From assembly GCA_005408345.1 (NCBI GenBank), contig SEMN01001020.1, forward strand, positions 60,772 to 124,771: a stretch of 64,000 nucleotides of DNA. Direction: 5' to 3'. Below, piece by piece: positions 49,618-60,385 of the stretch (position 1 is its first letter; every line of letters begins with the position of its first letter). This DNA is from Macquaria australasica (Eukaryota > Chordata > Actinopteri > Centrarchiformes > Percichthyidae). The position numbers and the translations under genes were made by a program. The notes beneath the pieces were generated by a model. It worked only from the letters and a program-made list of their open reading frames with translations, was not told the DNA's origin and did no database searches.

Positions 49618-49795
49618 GAGGAATGACTAATTATACTGTATGTGATGGTCTGAAATGGCTGGTTAATTCTCCCAATCTGGCCACATGTATCATTATTCAG
49701 TTGCAGAGTAGCTCATAACTGTTCGCTTGTCATGCTCGGTATTAACGAGCAGGCATGTTCCTGTGAGGAAAATCATCAGTGAGTTAATCATGTCT
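49618..49795 (+). repeat. Local duplication, copy 2
   Basis: Partner of 48620-48800. It contains GAAATGGCTGGTTAATTCTC, AATCTGGCCACATGTATCAT and TGAGGAAAATCATCAGTGAG. It has about 20 extra bases in the middle, including a GCTCG..CGAGC inverted word. Confidence 0.6.
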
Positions 49796-50224
49796 GCAGC
49801 AGAGCAACGCCCACCTCTGATTGGCTGTTGCTGAAAGATGCAGGATTCAACACAAACACCCACAGTATGACACCCACAATCTTTATTAACATCATCTATT
49901 CTGTTGAGCAGCATCTCATTTACTGCGTGTCACTCTGTGATGAATGGAGGTGTGTGGCGGGGATATTACCAGCTTCCTACGCAAAAATGTGAGAACATCT
50001 GTAAAATTAATTACTTTAATTTTGGCGTTTATTGGGTTGGTCACAGCTACAAGAGATGGGAAGTACTGGGAAAGAAAGGTCCTAGACCTAGTTGTGGTTC
50101 CATGCAGATAAACCTGTGGTTTCAGCTGAACACCCCACTCCTGGAAGGTTGTTTTATTCCCAGTACTCATGTAAATACAACTTTTACATTATTTCACATC
50201 AGATTGAAATAACTAATGTGTTTG
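49796..50224. other. Non-coding stretch
   Basis: The 102-codon frame (49904-50212) is unsupported. No repeats with partners in the window. Confidence 0.4.
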
Positions 50225-50575
50225 CTAATATTTGTTAGTAGCCATGCTAGAGGCGTGGCCGTATGGATGTTGGTGGGTTGGTCCGCCACTTTGGTCCAGA
50301 CTGAAATACCTCCGCTATCCAACTATTGGATAGAATTTGGTACAGACATTCATGGTCCCCAGAGAATGAGTTGAACTCTGTTGATCCCCTGACTTTTCAT
50401 CTAACGTCATTAGTAGGTCACAATTCCATTTTGGTTTATGGCCAAATACCTGTAGAGCTACTGGCATTCTCATCACTCTCAGCTGCAGTTTGTATTTAGT
50501 GCTAATTGTTGGCATGCTAACGAAACATCAACATGTTAGCATTGTCATAATAAGCATGTTACCGTACCCACCGCT
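50225..50575 (+). mobile_element. Family D element, copy 2
   Basis: Same module order as 34.98-35.5 kb: AGCCATGCTAG start, GGTCCAGACTGAAATA, CAGACATTCATGGTCCCCAG, GATCCCCTGACTTTTCATCT, TTTATGGCCAAATACCTG and the closing GCATGCTAAC / ACATGTTAGCATTGTC part. Confidence 0.65.
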
Positions 50576-50739
50576 ACCATTTCTTGATCTCAACTTTTGT
50601 CACTCTTACAATTTGGTTTTCTTTACAATAAACATTGTATCCTAGGTAAGAGGTAAGGTCTAACAGTGGTGATCTTGGTCTGCCTGTTGTTCTGTCTGTT
50701 CAACACATTCAAGCAAGTTGGATTACCATTACATTTCCT

Positions 50740-51275
50740 GAGGATGTTCATGGTTACCACAAGATGACTCCTAATGTTTTTGGTAACTTCCTGACCTTTA
50801 CTGTAATTCCACCGTCAGGCCAAAAAATGCACTTTTACACAACAAATATCACAATCTACAGTGCAGATTGTCATTCAATTTACTTAGCACATGCATGCTC
50901 CCCAGAGGATGAACCTTTCCATTTTGAACATGAGTGTTGGACTAGCACTACACTCAGGCCAACATGTAACATTTTTGGCCAAGATGTTAAAAAACTGATG
51001 GCTGATTTCCCCTCCAAAAAAAGTGTTTTGGATATCCATGGTCCCCAGATGATTAATCCTAAAATTTCCAATGACCCCCTGACCTCCTCTAGCATCAGCA
51101 ACTTCAGACCAAAACGTTAACTTCCCACACAAGACATCTCGAGATAATGTAATTGCCTGATTGCCTTGAAATTTACAGAGCTCATTCATGCTCCTCAGAT
51201 GATTAACTGTTTTGATTTCAATACACCGTAACCTTTCCTCTAGCACTATCCTCAGGACACAGCGTCAGTTAGCCT
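50740..51275 (+). mobile_element. Family D element, copy 3 (diverged, multi-module)
   Basis: Repeated modules with CATGCTCCCCAGAGGATGAA, CCATGGTCCCCAGATGATTA and CATGCTCCTCAGATGATTAA, spaced about 150 bp, and CCTTTCCTCTAGCACTATCC-type ends. Frames of 118 and 120 codons on opposite strands here are repeat-derived. Confidence 0.55.
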
Positions 51276-52777
51276 CTAAGAGTAGCTCAATTGTCATTAT
51301 CTTGATTTTTCCATCCAACTCTTATGTGCTGTGGGGTACAGTGAACTTTGCAGTCTTGAGGGGCTGCTTATGACATTTTGTGCTTTTAGTTTGTGTGGAG
51401 TCCTGACGAGGCAGATTTGAGTCCTGGTTTCAGTTTCACTGGGTGGATTTAATTTAACCTGCCAGTTGGTGTGGATGCTGTGTGGAAAACTATTCCTGTT
51501 CGAGACATTCCCCCTGGATCTGCCACAACATATTGTGTGTGCGCCCTCAGCAGTGAGCAATTACTCACTTGGAGGAGCCTTTCTTTTGGTTGTGTATTGG
51601 CATGTATTTTTATTTTTTGACAGATTTTAAAATGAATCAGATACTCCTATTTTTGTTTTGCTTTGCTGTGAGGATTACACATTGACATATCATACGCTCC
51701 TCTCAGCAGGGATGAACCAGAGTTGAACCCAGCAGCACAGGTGAGGAAGCAAGCGGAAATGAAAAGCCTCTAAAACGACCTGTCATCTCCTTTATATAAT
51801 CCTTACTTTCTCATGCAGCTGCTCTACTAAATACCCAGAATACTCCTCACCGTACAGTACTGAAGAAGCAGACTCTCTAATGAACCCAGGCTGGGTTATC
51901 TTGTACAGGAGAGCACAGCACATCGGTAACATCAGCACTGTGAGGTGTCAGGCGCTGTTGTCCTCTGTCCTGTTTGGGACTGAAACTACTTTGTCCTGGT
52001 TTTGTGGTCCATTTGTCTCCTTCCCCCCGCTTCGAGGCTCGATGCGAGGCGCTTAACAAATGAGCCCAATAGTTGCTGAGCTGTTCCTGCGACGGCGGCA
52101 GTGTCTCTCCAGGGTCACACGGGGAAGAGGATGGCTTGGGCGCTGCGTTCTTGCTGACCTATTCACTACCTGCCTCTAATGGGTCATATTTTAGCTCCTG
52201 TGGCGGTGACAAATGGCCACACTCTAAAAGCCCTGTCCAAGGTGCTGAAACTCGGTTGATCTATGACTGAGTCCTGCTGATAAATGCCTCCCATCAGTTT
52301 GCTCGTGACGCCGATTCATCACCTTGCTGAGGTTTGTGTTGGGAATCCATATTGGATTTTTAATGAAAGAGAATATAATGCAATTCAAAGTCAATGGGTT
52401 TGCCAATGTCCTCGCACTTTACACACCCACCCATTAAGGTACATACACACATGCCTACACACACAAAAACAAACTATCTCACACGCTCGTCGTGTTGTTT
52501 GAGATTGCATTGCATTTCCCTAACAGTGTTAGAGCGTCTGCCTTGAAGGGCAGCTGCTGTAATTGTGTTTTGGATACAGCAGATCTCACACCTCTGCTGT
52601 TGTATGATTCGGACAGGGACACAACGAGATTTATAAGCCTCATCCATATGAATCAATATTTTGCATTTCATACCGGTAGTTTGCTTTTTCAATAGACAAA
52701 TTTTAAAAGACATGTTTTGTTGTAGAGAGTGTCCAAATTTAACGAGAAAAGATTGTAGTTATAAGACACCACACAGG
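51276..52777. other. Non-coding stretch downstream of lrrn3
   Basis: No gene seen. About 52425-52480 is CA-rich simple sequence. About 52060-52280 is repeat-free and slightly GC-richer. Confidence 0.4.
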
Positions 52778-52895
52778 TTTAATGAAAAATGTATTTGTTC
52801 ATAAAATTGTATACATTATAGTCGTTAATTGTACACTAGACTAACAAGTTTTTTTTTCTGCCATTATAAACTATCTTCGCTTGGCACTGTTTAAT
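52778..52895 (-). terminator. Candidate lrrn3 polyadenylation signals
   Basis: No AATAAA is seen on the minus strand in the 500 nt after the stop codon. The variant ATTAAA occurs at 52895-52890 and 52783-52778, which would give a 3' UTR of roughly 375-490 nt. The minus-strand sequence near these hexamers is AT-rich. The interval between the stop codon and 52.9 kb is repeat-poor, as expected of a 3' UTR. A longer UTR using signals further on is possible. Confidence 0.35.
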
Positions 52896-53268
52896 GTAAC
52901 ACAGCAAAGAAAATGCTTTTTGCAGACATCAAAGCCGTCTCAACAAGGAACTTAAGACAGAATAGTTCCTGTGCTGTGCTTTACTCTGGTTGCACTGCAT
53001 GAATGACCAGTAGCCATATAGATTATAGTCAAGATATCTGCCTGATTAAGCTTGTTATAATGACACAAGTTGGAAATACAAAATAGTCTCTGCTTTTAGC
53101 CAGTTACGTAAATGTGTATGAATTTTCCTCTGATGCCACCCAGCTGAGTTCCAGTGCAAAATGTCCCACTAAAGTCGTGAAAAGAGGGCACATAAATTAC
53201 ATTGTCCAGTGTCCATCACTCTTCATCTTCACTTAATCCCAAAGTGCTCCTACAGACAAGGACGTTTC

Positions 53269-55374
53269 TTACATGGAGTCGCCCTGTAAGTCTATTACAG
53301 TTGCCCTCACCTTAACACCAGACACGCCAAATTCCAGGAAAGAAGAAGAAGAGGAGGAGTGAGTGCTGGGAATCAGCAGCATTTCAGCCGGGTCTGCTAT
53401 CAGTTTCCTGTAAAACACTTGGCTATACAGAGATGTATAGATGACAGAGCAAGCCACGGCAACCACGATAAAAAACACAGCACAAGTAACCATCACCAGA
53501 CTGTCCCAGTTCTTAGTTTTCTCCCTCAGGACCGCTGCCTCCTTTGTGGTCACGTTGACACAGTCCCTGCTGTATCCATGCTGTGCTGCAGTGACCTCAA
53601 CACAAACCTGGTAGCGAGTGGACGACTTCAGCTGTTTGATGCTGTACTCTTTGACATCAGCAGGAAGCCTGGCTTTGAATGGCATAAAGAGGCGGCTGCC
53701 ATCTGCTAAAATGGACCAATTTAGTTGTGATACTAAACCACCTGTGCTCTCCCAGGAAACCATGACAGAATGAGACTGGACAGATGTGATATATACATGT
53801 AAAGGCTGACTTGAAGGCAGGGCAATGTATCCGTCCACTGCAACCATCACAGACTTGAGGTCTGCCCCGACAAGATTGTGGGCAATGCAGGTGTACGAGC
53901 CAGCTTCCTGCTCCGTGGCATCGTAGATTTCAAAGGTTCCCTCGGGGTGCATGTAGTACTTATCGGACACACTCCCAGGTAGGACCCTGTCACCCGATGG
54001 TGTCACCCAGTAGATCTCAGGCTCTGGTTCTCCAAATGCCCGGCAGTGAAGCGACACAGAGTTTCCTTTAACGACTTCGACTCGATCCAGGAGGCTCCCA
54101 GGTGAGATCAGAGGAAGGCAGATCTCTGTCATCTCCCTGAAATGCACCTGTCGGACATGCTGGCCTTGGTACTCTGGAGGCTCCACACAGAACAGGGAGT
54201 CAGGCTCCATGAACCGAACAGCGGTCCTGTTCATGTTGACCCAGCGGATGACACAGTCACAGCGAATGGGGTTGCTGTGCAGACTGACCTCTCGCAGGTT
54301 GGGCTGGGACTCCACGGTGCTGCGGTGGAGCGCGCTCAGGGCATTGCTGTTCAGCATCAGAGTCTCCAGCCTGGGGAGCTTATGGAAGGCCTTGGGGTGG
54401 ATGTACGACAGCCTGGGATTGTTGGTGGCCTCAATTTTTGTCAACTCTGGCAGGTTGTTCAGGGCAAAACTGTCGATGGATACAAGCTCAGGCATGCTGT
54501 TGATGCCGAGCTCCTTGAGATGCATCATGTCCATGAAGTCACCTCTCTGGATCCTCTCAATGGGGTTCTTATTCAAATCCAGAAACTTCAAGTTCTGGAC
54601 TCTCGTCAGTGCAGCTCGGGGGACTCGATTGAGTAAGTTGTCAAAAAATGAGATGCTCTCCAAATTCTCAAGGCCAATCAGAGCATTGTCCGGAATTTCA
54701 GTCAAATTCATCTTGGCAAGCACAAGGCTTCGGAGGTTAGCCAGGGGTTTAAAGTTCATGTCTGACAGCTCAAGGATGGGGTTTTCTCCCAGCATCAATA
54801 TCTCCAGATTGGGTAGATGTTGGAACCACTGGCTGTTGATGCTTGTCAGTCGATTGGAATTGAGATGGAGCCTCATCAGCCTGCTCAGGCCCTGGAAGGC
54901 TCCAGAGCTAATGGAGAAAATCAGGTTGTGGTTGATGTAGAACTCCTGGAGGTTGGGCAGGGAAGCGAGGCAGCTGTCAGAAAGCTCCTGAATCCAGTTC
55001 TCCTCCATGTGGAATGACAGCAGCTGGGGGAGAGACCCCAGACAAACATTGCTCACCGAGGAAATGTTATTCTGAGACAAGTCGATTTCAGTGATGTTGG
55101 CCAAGTAATCCAAAGTTTTCTCCACATTAATGATGTTGTTTGTCTGTAGCAGCAGTACCTGTGTTTCTGATGGGAGTCTCTCTGGTAACACAGAGAGGCT
55201 CAAGTCATTACAGTCCACAGTGGCAGCCTCGGTGTAAATAGAGCTGGGTGAGAACCAGGGTCGTATCTCACATCGACACAATGCAGGGCAATGAGCGGCC
55301 CCCTCAGAGGCCAGAACAAAAGCAGCCAGAGACAGCTCAGCCAGCAAACAAGCCACAACTGCTGTCTCCTTCAT
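53269..55374 (-). CDS. lrrn3: Leucine-rich repeat neuronal protein 3 (NLRR-3), complete single-exon coding sequence
   Basis: The 701-residue protein is a type I membrane protein of the NLRR family, which acts at the surface of developing neurons and glia. In order it shows a hydrophobic signal peptide (about 1-25), an LRRNT cap with Cys29/33/35/55 and the family motif CEIRPWF, about 11-12 leucine-rich repeats (70-365), an LRRCT cap (Cys372/374/396/419), an I-set Ig domain (Cys444-Cys496), an FN3 domain (about 523-612), one membrane helix (about 626-648) and a short cytoplasmic tail. N-glycosylation sequons occur at 93, 103, 223, 382, 552 and 607. Assignment to LRRN3 rather than LRRN1/2 rests on recalled signature stretches: VRQVHFR before the LRRCT end, GADLKSVM in the Ig domain and a terminal VKVRATVI. 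The length is close to that of human LRRN3, about 708 aa. The ATG has A at -3, leads straight into the signal peptide, and no upstream in-frame start is needed. The frame is intact. The tail lacks the family's YPPLINLWE block (see findings). Whether this is a teleost a or b copy is not determined. Confidence 0.95.
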   Translation of the reverse strand: MKETAVVACLLAELSLAAFVLASEGAAHCPALCRCEIRPWFSPSSIYTEAATVDCNDLSLSVLPERLPSETQVLLLQTNNIINVEKTLDYLANITEIDLSQNNISSVSNVCLGSLPQLLSFHMEENWIQELSDSCLASLPNLQEFYINHNLIFSISSGAFQGLSRLMRLHLNSNRLTSINSQWFQHLPNLEILMLGENPILELSDMNFKPLANLRSLVLAKMNLTEIPDNALIGLENLESISFFDNLLNRVPRAALTRVQNLKFLDLNKNPIERIQRGDFMDMMHLKELGINSMPELVSIDSFALNNLPELTKIEATNNPRLSYIHPKAFHKLPRLETLMLNSNALSALHRSTVESQPNLREVSLHSNPIRCDCVIRWVNMNRTAVRFMEPDSLFCVEPPEYQGQHVRQVHFREMTEICLPLISPGSLLDRVEVVKGNSVSLHCRAFGEPEPEIYWVTPSGDRVLPGSVSDKYYMHPEGTFEIYDATEQEAGSYTCIAHNLVGADLKSVMVAVDGYIALPSSQPLHVYITSVQSHSVMVSWESTGGLVSQLNWSILADGSRLFMPFKARLPADVKEYSIKQLKSSTRYQVCVEVTAAQHGYSRDCVNVTTKEAAVLREKTKNWDSLVMVTCAVFFIVVAVACSVIYTSLYSQVFYRKLIADPAEMLLIPSTHSSSSSSFLEFGVSGVKVRATVIDLQGDSM

Positions 55375-55738
55375 CTTGGCCCCGTATTCCCTTCAGCCAG
55401 TAATTGGCCCTTATGGAGTCAGCTGTTAGCACTGTTAACTTCACAAATAAAAGCTCATTTGTTACTGCAGCAAGACAGAGTGGATTTCTGCTGACGCCTG
55501 GTCCCCGAAGCTTTGGCCCTGTTGTCTTCCAGCTTTTGGCAAAGAGAGGCAACCTTTCTTTTCGGTCTGTGCCAGGTTGTCATGCACGCTGAGATATGTC
55601 AAGGTCGATGTATCCTTCAGGGAGCGGCGCTGCACAGCAGAGGGGCGGATGAGGAATGCTGTGGCTCTGGCTGGGGACGAATCACTCTGCCTTCCATCAT
55701 TATTATCCTCCGTCGCTGTCACCGGTGTCAGTTTCCAT
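55375..55738 (-). promoter_or_regulatory. lrrn3: lrrn3 5' UTR segment with three upstream ORFs
   Basis: Three ATG-initiated short frames precede the main ATG: 55738-55703 (11 codons, its ATG being the first three bases of the predicted exon), 55700-55617 (27 codons, starting with two ATGs) and 55583-55455 (42 codons). All end before the main start codon at 55374, and no further ATG lies between the last uORF and that start. Such an arrangement commonly lowers or conditions translation of the main frame. A functional effect here is inferred, not shown. Confidence 0.6.
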
Positions 55739-55761
55739 CTGGGGAGACAGGAGAGAAAAGG
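55739..55761 (-). other. Splice acceptor of the lrrn3 coding exon
   Basis: Read on the minus strand, a clean pyrimidine tract (CTTTTCTCTCCTGTCTCCCC) is followed by AG at 55740-55739, so the exon would start at 55738. This leaves 364 nt of 5' UTR before the ATG. LRRN3 genes elsewhere have their coding sequence in one exon preceded by non-coding 5' exons, which fits. No donor or upstream exon was identified in the remaining 8 kb of the window. Confidence 0.75.
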
Positions 55762-56689
55762 CCAATATAACACAGTGCTGTTGAGATATGAAGGCATATT
55801 GACATTTAAGAATATTGAGACTTATTAAGTCATTTCAGCCTCATTTAATTTTATTGCTTTCTTCGCACCATTGGAATTGTAAGTTATGATTAACTTGACC
55901 TTATGCATGTTATTTGACAGGTTTGAAAGCAAAAACGGTACTTTTGAGTCTCTTTATATGGCTGAAGGTCGAGAGGACTCTAGCAGACGGGCTGATGTTT
56001 TTCATTAAGTCAAACCAGTAAAATAAAAGTGTCCTAGAAAAATGGGAGCTCAGAGATGATGCTCAACAGTATGTTGATTCAAGAGGCAAAACATTGCAAG
56101 TCCCCATTTTTTCCCCCGTGTTGTAATTAACAGAGCTTCACCACCCCCTGAACCTCTCTTCTGTGTGAACAATGCACCTGCGCACACTTATCAAATCACC
56201 CACACAAAACAACAAGCAGACAGTTTGCCACAGCTGATACACACAACCTCGAGGTGTTGTAGATCCACTAAAAATATCTGTCGAACGAGTTTGCCGCAGG
56301 TCTTGTGCTGCAACTCTTCGGCTGCTTCTTACATAATTCATGAGGTACTGAATCATGTTGGAACAGGTGACAGGTCTACGGCGGGCTTTGCCTATGTCGA
56401 CTGCACATATTGATGTTTTGATTAATTTGTGACCTTGAGTGCAGAAGCCACAGCTGAGTGTACGACAGTAGATGAAGCTGTCGGTAAAGTCAGGAGCAGC
56501 CGGCTGCTGATGAGGACGAGCTATGACACTTCATGCATACATTAGCTTGTTTATGGCAGTCTGTGTGTACAGGTTTGTAAACTGAAAGAGTTCCTCTCTC
56601 ACTTCAGTCCCCCCCCCCTCTCTCTTTCTCAAAGTCATGACAGTTTTGACCCAACATTTTCCTACCAATATTTTTTACACACATATACT
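55762..56689. other. lrrn3 intron sequence
   Basis: Follows the splice acceptor on the minus strand and so is presumably intronic. A C-run with CT-rich sequence lies at about 56608-56630. Nothing else recognised. Confidence 0.5.
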
Positions 56690-56995
56690 TAAGTCACTGT
56701 AGTTTTTACTCAAATTGGAGGAAATAGTGCATTTGTTGGACTATTTTCAGCTGTGGATTAATACCCATCTGGGACTTATTTCCGACAGCAGGACGGTGTA
56801 TTTGGGATTGACTCAAAATAAACTATAACCGCCATGTTGATGTGCTCCAGTGCAACAGCAACTCATTGATGTGTTTTTAATAGTTTTTGGACGACAACGG
56901 AGCTCTATGGCTCAGAGGAAGAAGATACATCAGGCTGTGATACACACACAGTACTTGTTAGTAGATACATTCACTGCTGGTTTGGCTCTTTTTAT
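56690..56995 (+). repeat. Family A repeat, copy 3 (3' half only)
   Basis: CACTGTAGTTTTTACTCAAA, GCATTTGTTGGACTATTTTC, AGCAGGACGGTGTATTTGGG, TATGGCTCAGAGGAAGAAG and CTTGTTAGTAGATACATTCA align with 10.53-10.79 kb. Confidence 0.65.
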
Positions 56996-57094
56996 GGGAT
57001 TTGTTAACATTCATTTTGAATGCAAGATTTGCAATGACATTCATTTTCCTTTGGTAATTACAACGATTTGACTACTTCCACCATTGTTCTCTCT

Positions 57095-57200
57095 CTCAAA
57101 GATGGGAAGTAACTGAGTACTTTAACTTAAGTAAGTGTATTTCAGTAATGGTGCTTCACTCAACAGTGGAAGAATTGGTGGAACCCTATATTTACTTTAA
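57095..57200. repeat. Family G fragment
   Basis: GATGGGAAGTAACTGAGTAC and TTTAACTTAAGTAAGTGTAT match the stretched TACTT-type family. Confidence 0.45.
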
Positions 57201-57399
57201 GTAGCAAGTAAACCAGAGAATTAGCGAGACTCCTCACCACAGAAACATCATAATTGGCCTAAAACAACCAAGCTTTTTGCTGACAAGGAAATCTTATGAT
57301 CATGCAATTATAACTATTATATTATTATATTATAACTGACATTGTTGTAGTGCAGCAAAACCTCTTAGGCTGGGTGGATGGATGGTTTTTTTTTTCCAG

Positions 57400-57660
57400 T
57401 TCACATCCTGTTACCTATCGACAGTCAACGTCGGTTTCTGATAACCATGACCACAGTCATTCCTCAACCCTAACCCCAAGTAGTGTTTGTTCCAGGACCG
57501 AACCGAACCGAGTAATGGTTTTGAAAAGCACTGACAGACGTCTCATTGATAGAGGTGTCAGATCAGAAAAGACTCGCATGAAAAGACTCGTTTTGGAAGG
57601 CGCCGACAAACAACGTGTTTTGGCATTTAGTTGGAGAACTTATTAGCAGGAAGTTGCACT
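57400..57660 (+). repeat. Family B repeat copy
   Basis: CGACAGTCAACGTCGG, GTGTCAGATCAGAAAAGACT and TTTTGGAAGGCGCCGACAAA match 3.0-3.2 kb. The 98-codon frame across it is not a gene. Confidence 0.55.
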
Positions 57661-58453
57661 CACATAATAACCCAAGCTGAATGGTGTTTTCACCCAAAAA
57701 CACTATTCTTCTGTTTACTTTTACTTACATATAATATTGAATGCAAGACTTGTAATGTAGCATTTTTCATCTGGGAATTACATATTTTTTTCTTATGTTA
57801 AGAATTTGAATACTTTCACCTCTGTCTTCTCTCTCATGGTCTCATTTCCGATGTTTTGATCTGATCGATTCCTGGATCCGGCGAACTGACGCATGAACGC
57901 ATCTTTCGCTTCTTGTCTTGTCTTCTGCGCCCCTTTCACCACACGTTACGCAGCTGCTCCCTGACAAGACCCAAGCAACCGTCTGCCTTCATTCAGTCAA
58001 TATTGAGTTTGTTTTTCCCCTTCAAAAGCATTATCCTTATTGGTTTTGCTCTATTTGAAATCATTCCTTGGTTGTCTTTGTTTTGCTCTTATGCAACTCA
58101 TTAAAACCCCTGCAGGCATCCATCTCCATCGCCCAGAGAGAGGAGGAAGCTGTATCTAACGTTATAGTATTATGTAAATGCTTCTCCACAGAGATGGAAA
58201 CAACACATTTATGTACAGTATTTAGGTAACAACGAAAACAACTTATATGCTAATGAAGCGAGCACGGTTTGAATGTTAAATGGAGAGTTTAATAGTGGAT
58301 GTTTTCTCTTTTGGTTGGAGAGTGTGCTCTCAGGAGACGCTGCCGCACGCTAATTTAATTTCTCCTGTTTACTTCCGCGATGCTCGCACACTCATTTCCC
58401 TCTTATTACTTAACAATAAGAGCCTGCAGTGGCTTCCCTCATTTCCCCTTCAT

Positions 58454-58454
<1 letters not shown>
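57661..58454. other. lrrn3 5' intron or upstream sequence, nothing recognised
   Basis: No gene, promoter or partnered repeat identified. Confidence 0.4.

Positions 58455-58487
<33 letters not shown>
58455..58487. repeat. (CA)n microsatellite
   Basis: About 16 CA units. Confidence 0.95.
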
Positions 58488-58489
<2 letters not shown>

Positions 58490-60385
58490 GCATAAAATGG
58501 AGATCAGAGTGGTGGCTGACTTTCGTGATGCTATGAATATAGAGTTACTGTTTAGGTAAATGGTGGATGAGGTAAAACAGCTAAATGTGGTGATTCTCTG
58601 TCCACTTCTCCAGGTTTTAAATGATTTTATTTTTTCACTCAAAAGCCAATTTTATGTAAATGAGACACAGATTTTAGTCTAAATTTTAGGATAACAGCCT
58701 CTCATTGTAAACCACAGTGACAAATGTAACATAATTTGTACCAGCGATTCAGATGCAGAACAGGAGGAACAGTATGTCCTGAAAGACATCAGTAGTTTCA
58801 CTGGTGTTCATAATTTCTATCATCCTGCACTTCCAGCCCTCTAGCTACCATTGGCACTATCATAGCAACTTGGGGTGATTTTAATGCTTCAGTTAAAAGC
58901 TAACACTTACTGATTCTAGTATGGTTTTAGCCTCAATATACATAAATTTGACTGCTTTTAGGCTAACAAAAAACATGTCTGAAGCCGAAGATTTATTTCA
59001 GCGTTGGTATAATAAGTTTAGCTTCAGAACACGGACAGTCACAACGTAATGCTGGTATTTGGTATTCATCAGTACCACTTAAGAACGAAGAAGGATCTGC
59101 CTTGTTCAGATCTGAATTTGACCAAGTTTGGATTTCCCATGTAATGAAGATAGTGTCATTTGTTTTGCTTACATTATCCCAATAGTTAACAACTCATTTA
59201 GGAGGATGTTGTCCTTAAACTGAAGTTAAAATCCAGTTAGGTCACATTTGGGGGTACGAAATTAATTACTTTTAAGGCCAAAGCAAAAATTCTCTAGGCT
59301 TTCGTGCTCCTATTTCAGCCCTCAACTCAAGAAAGGGAACACTTTCTTTGTCTTTTGGATTAAAATATATTTCACTGGCATGCCATTTCTGTGACACACA
59401 ATAAAAGAAAAGACTGAACAAAAAAGTAAACAATTCAGGCTTCCCCAGATCAAATTAAGTGCCTCCGTTCCTAAAAATTCTGGCCACAGTCATGAGCAGC
59501 TGATTGAGGTTAAGTTATTGTCCGTGTACATTACAAAGCTTTCATCACCACCTGCTGTATCTCATAATGAAGAACAGAGGAATGTTTCTGTGCCACTTTC
59601 TGGTGTGATCAGGCTCTAAGCACCCAAAACCTAAACTGAAGCAACTAAAGAGCCCTTCTCTTGAGCGTCACACAAAGCTGTATTCTCCTGAAATGTCCTG
59701 ACCTCAGAGGTCATCGTCCCTGCAGTTATTTCATTGTCTGAAGAAGAACTGATTTCTGATGATCTGACGGTGGTATTAGCTTTTCCCGCTCACACTCTGC
59801 CAGTGCAGCACTTGGAGAGAGAAAGAATCTCCTGCTGTTGATAAAAGTATTTAGTAATGCATTATAGGACCCGCATGCAGACCAGAGAGCAGCTCTGTTT
59901 AACCCGGCAGGACTGCCAGCCTGAGCACTTTTTTAAGTGCTGAGTATTGACATTCTGTGAATGGATTAAAGCAGCCCAAATGTGAAATATTAATGTATTT
60001 CTTATACAGCAGAGAGAGAGGCTGAGGGCCGGAGCTCTTAGGGCGCTGCGACCAAATGTGGCAGACGTCTCATAAAGTGGTCCCCTTCCACCATGTTTTA
60101 TTCAACACTCACAGACACGCAGCTACACATAGCCTGCAGCTATCACTCGACACAACTGTCGTCAGATGAAAACCATGGCTAAGTTTCATGATTTTATTTT
60201 AACTGATGGGTCACAAATGAAGAACACTGTCCAACCTCAGGAGGTGATCAAACTCTTTCAAAACCCAATGAGAAAATGTCACAATCAATTTTTTATCAAG
60301 CGAAAAACAGTTCCTGAGAAGTTGGCATTTTAGAGATTCAGTGTTTTTCACCTTACAGCAGCAATTGGACAGACTGTTAAAGGCC
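58488..60385. other. Non-coding stretch
   Basis: About 59850-60080 is repeat-free with AATATTAATGTATTTC-like words and might be conserved. The remainder is unremarkable. Confidence 0.4.

Noticed and set aside
50764..51246. Opposing 118- and 120-codon frames
   Set aside because: Both fall inside the modular family D repeat.
54142..54940. Long open frames (164 and 243 codons) on the plus strand across lrrn3
   Set aside because: They are exactly antisense to the LRR region. The hydrophobic and leucine pattern reflects the complement of leucine codons, and they overlap each other in different frames.
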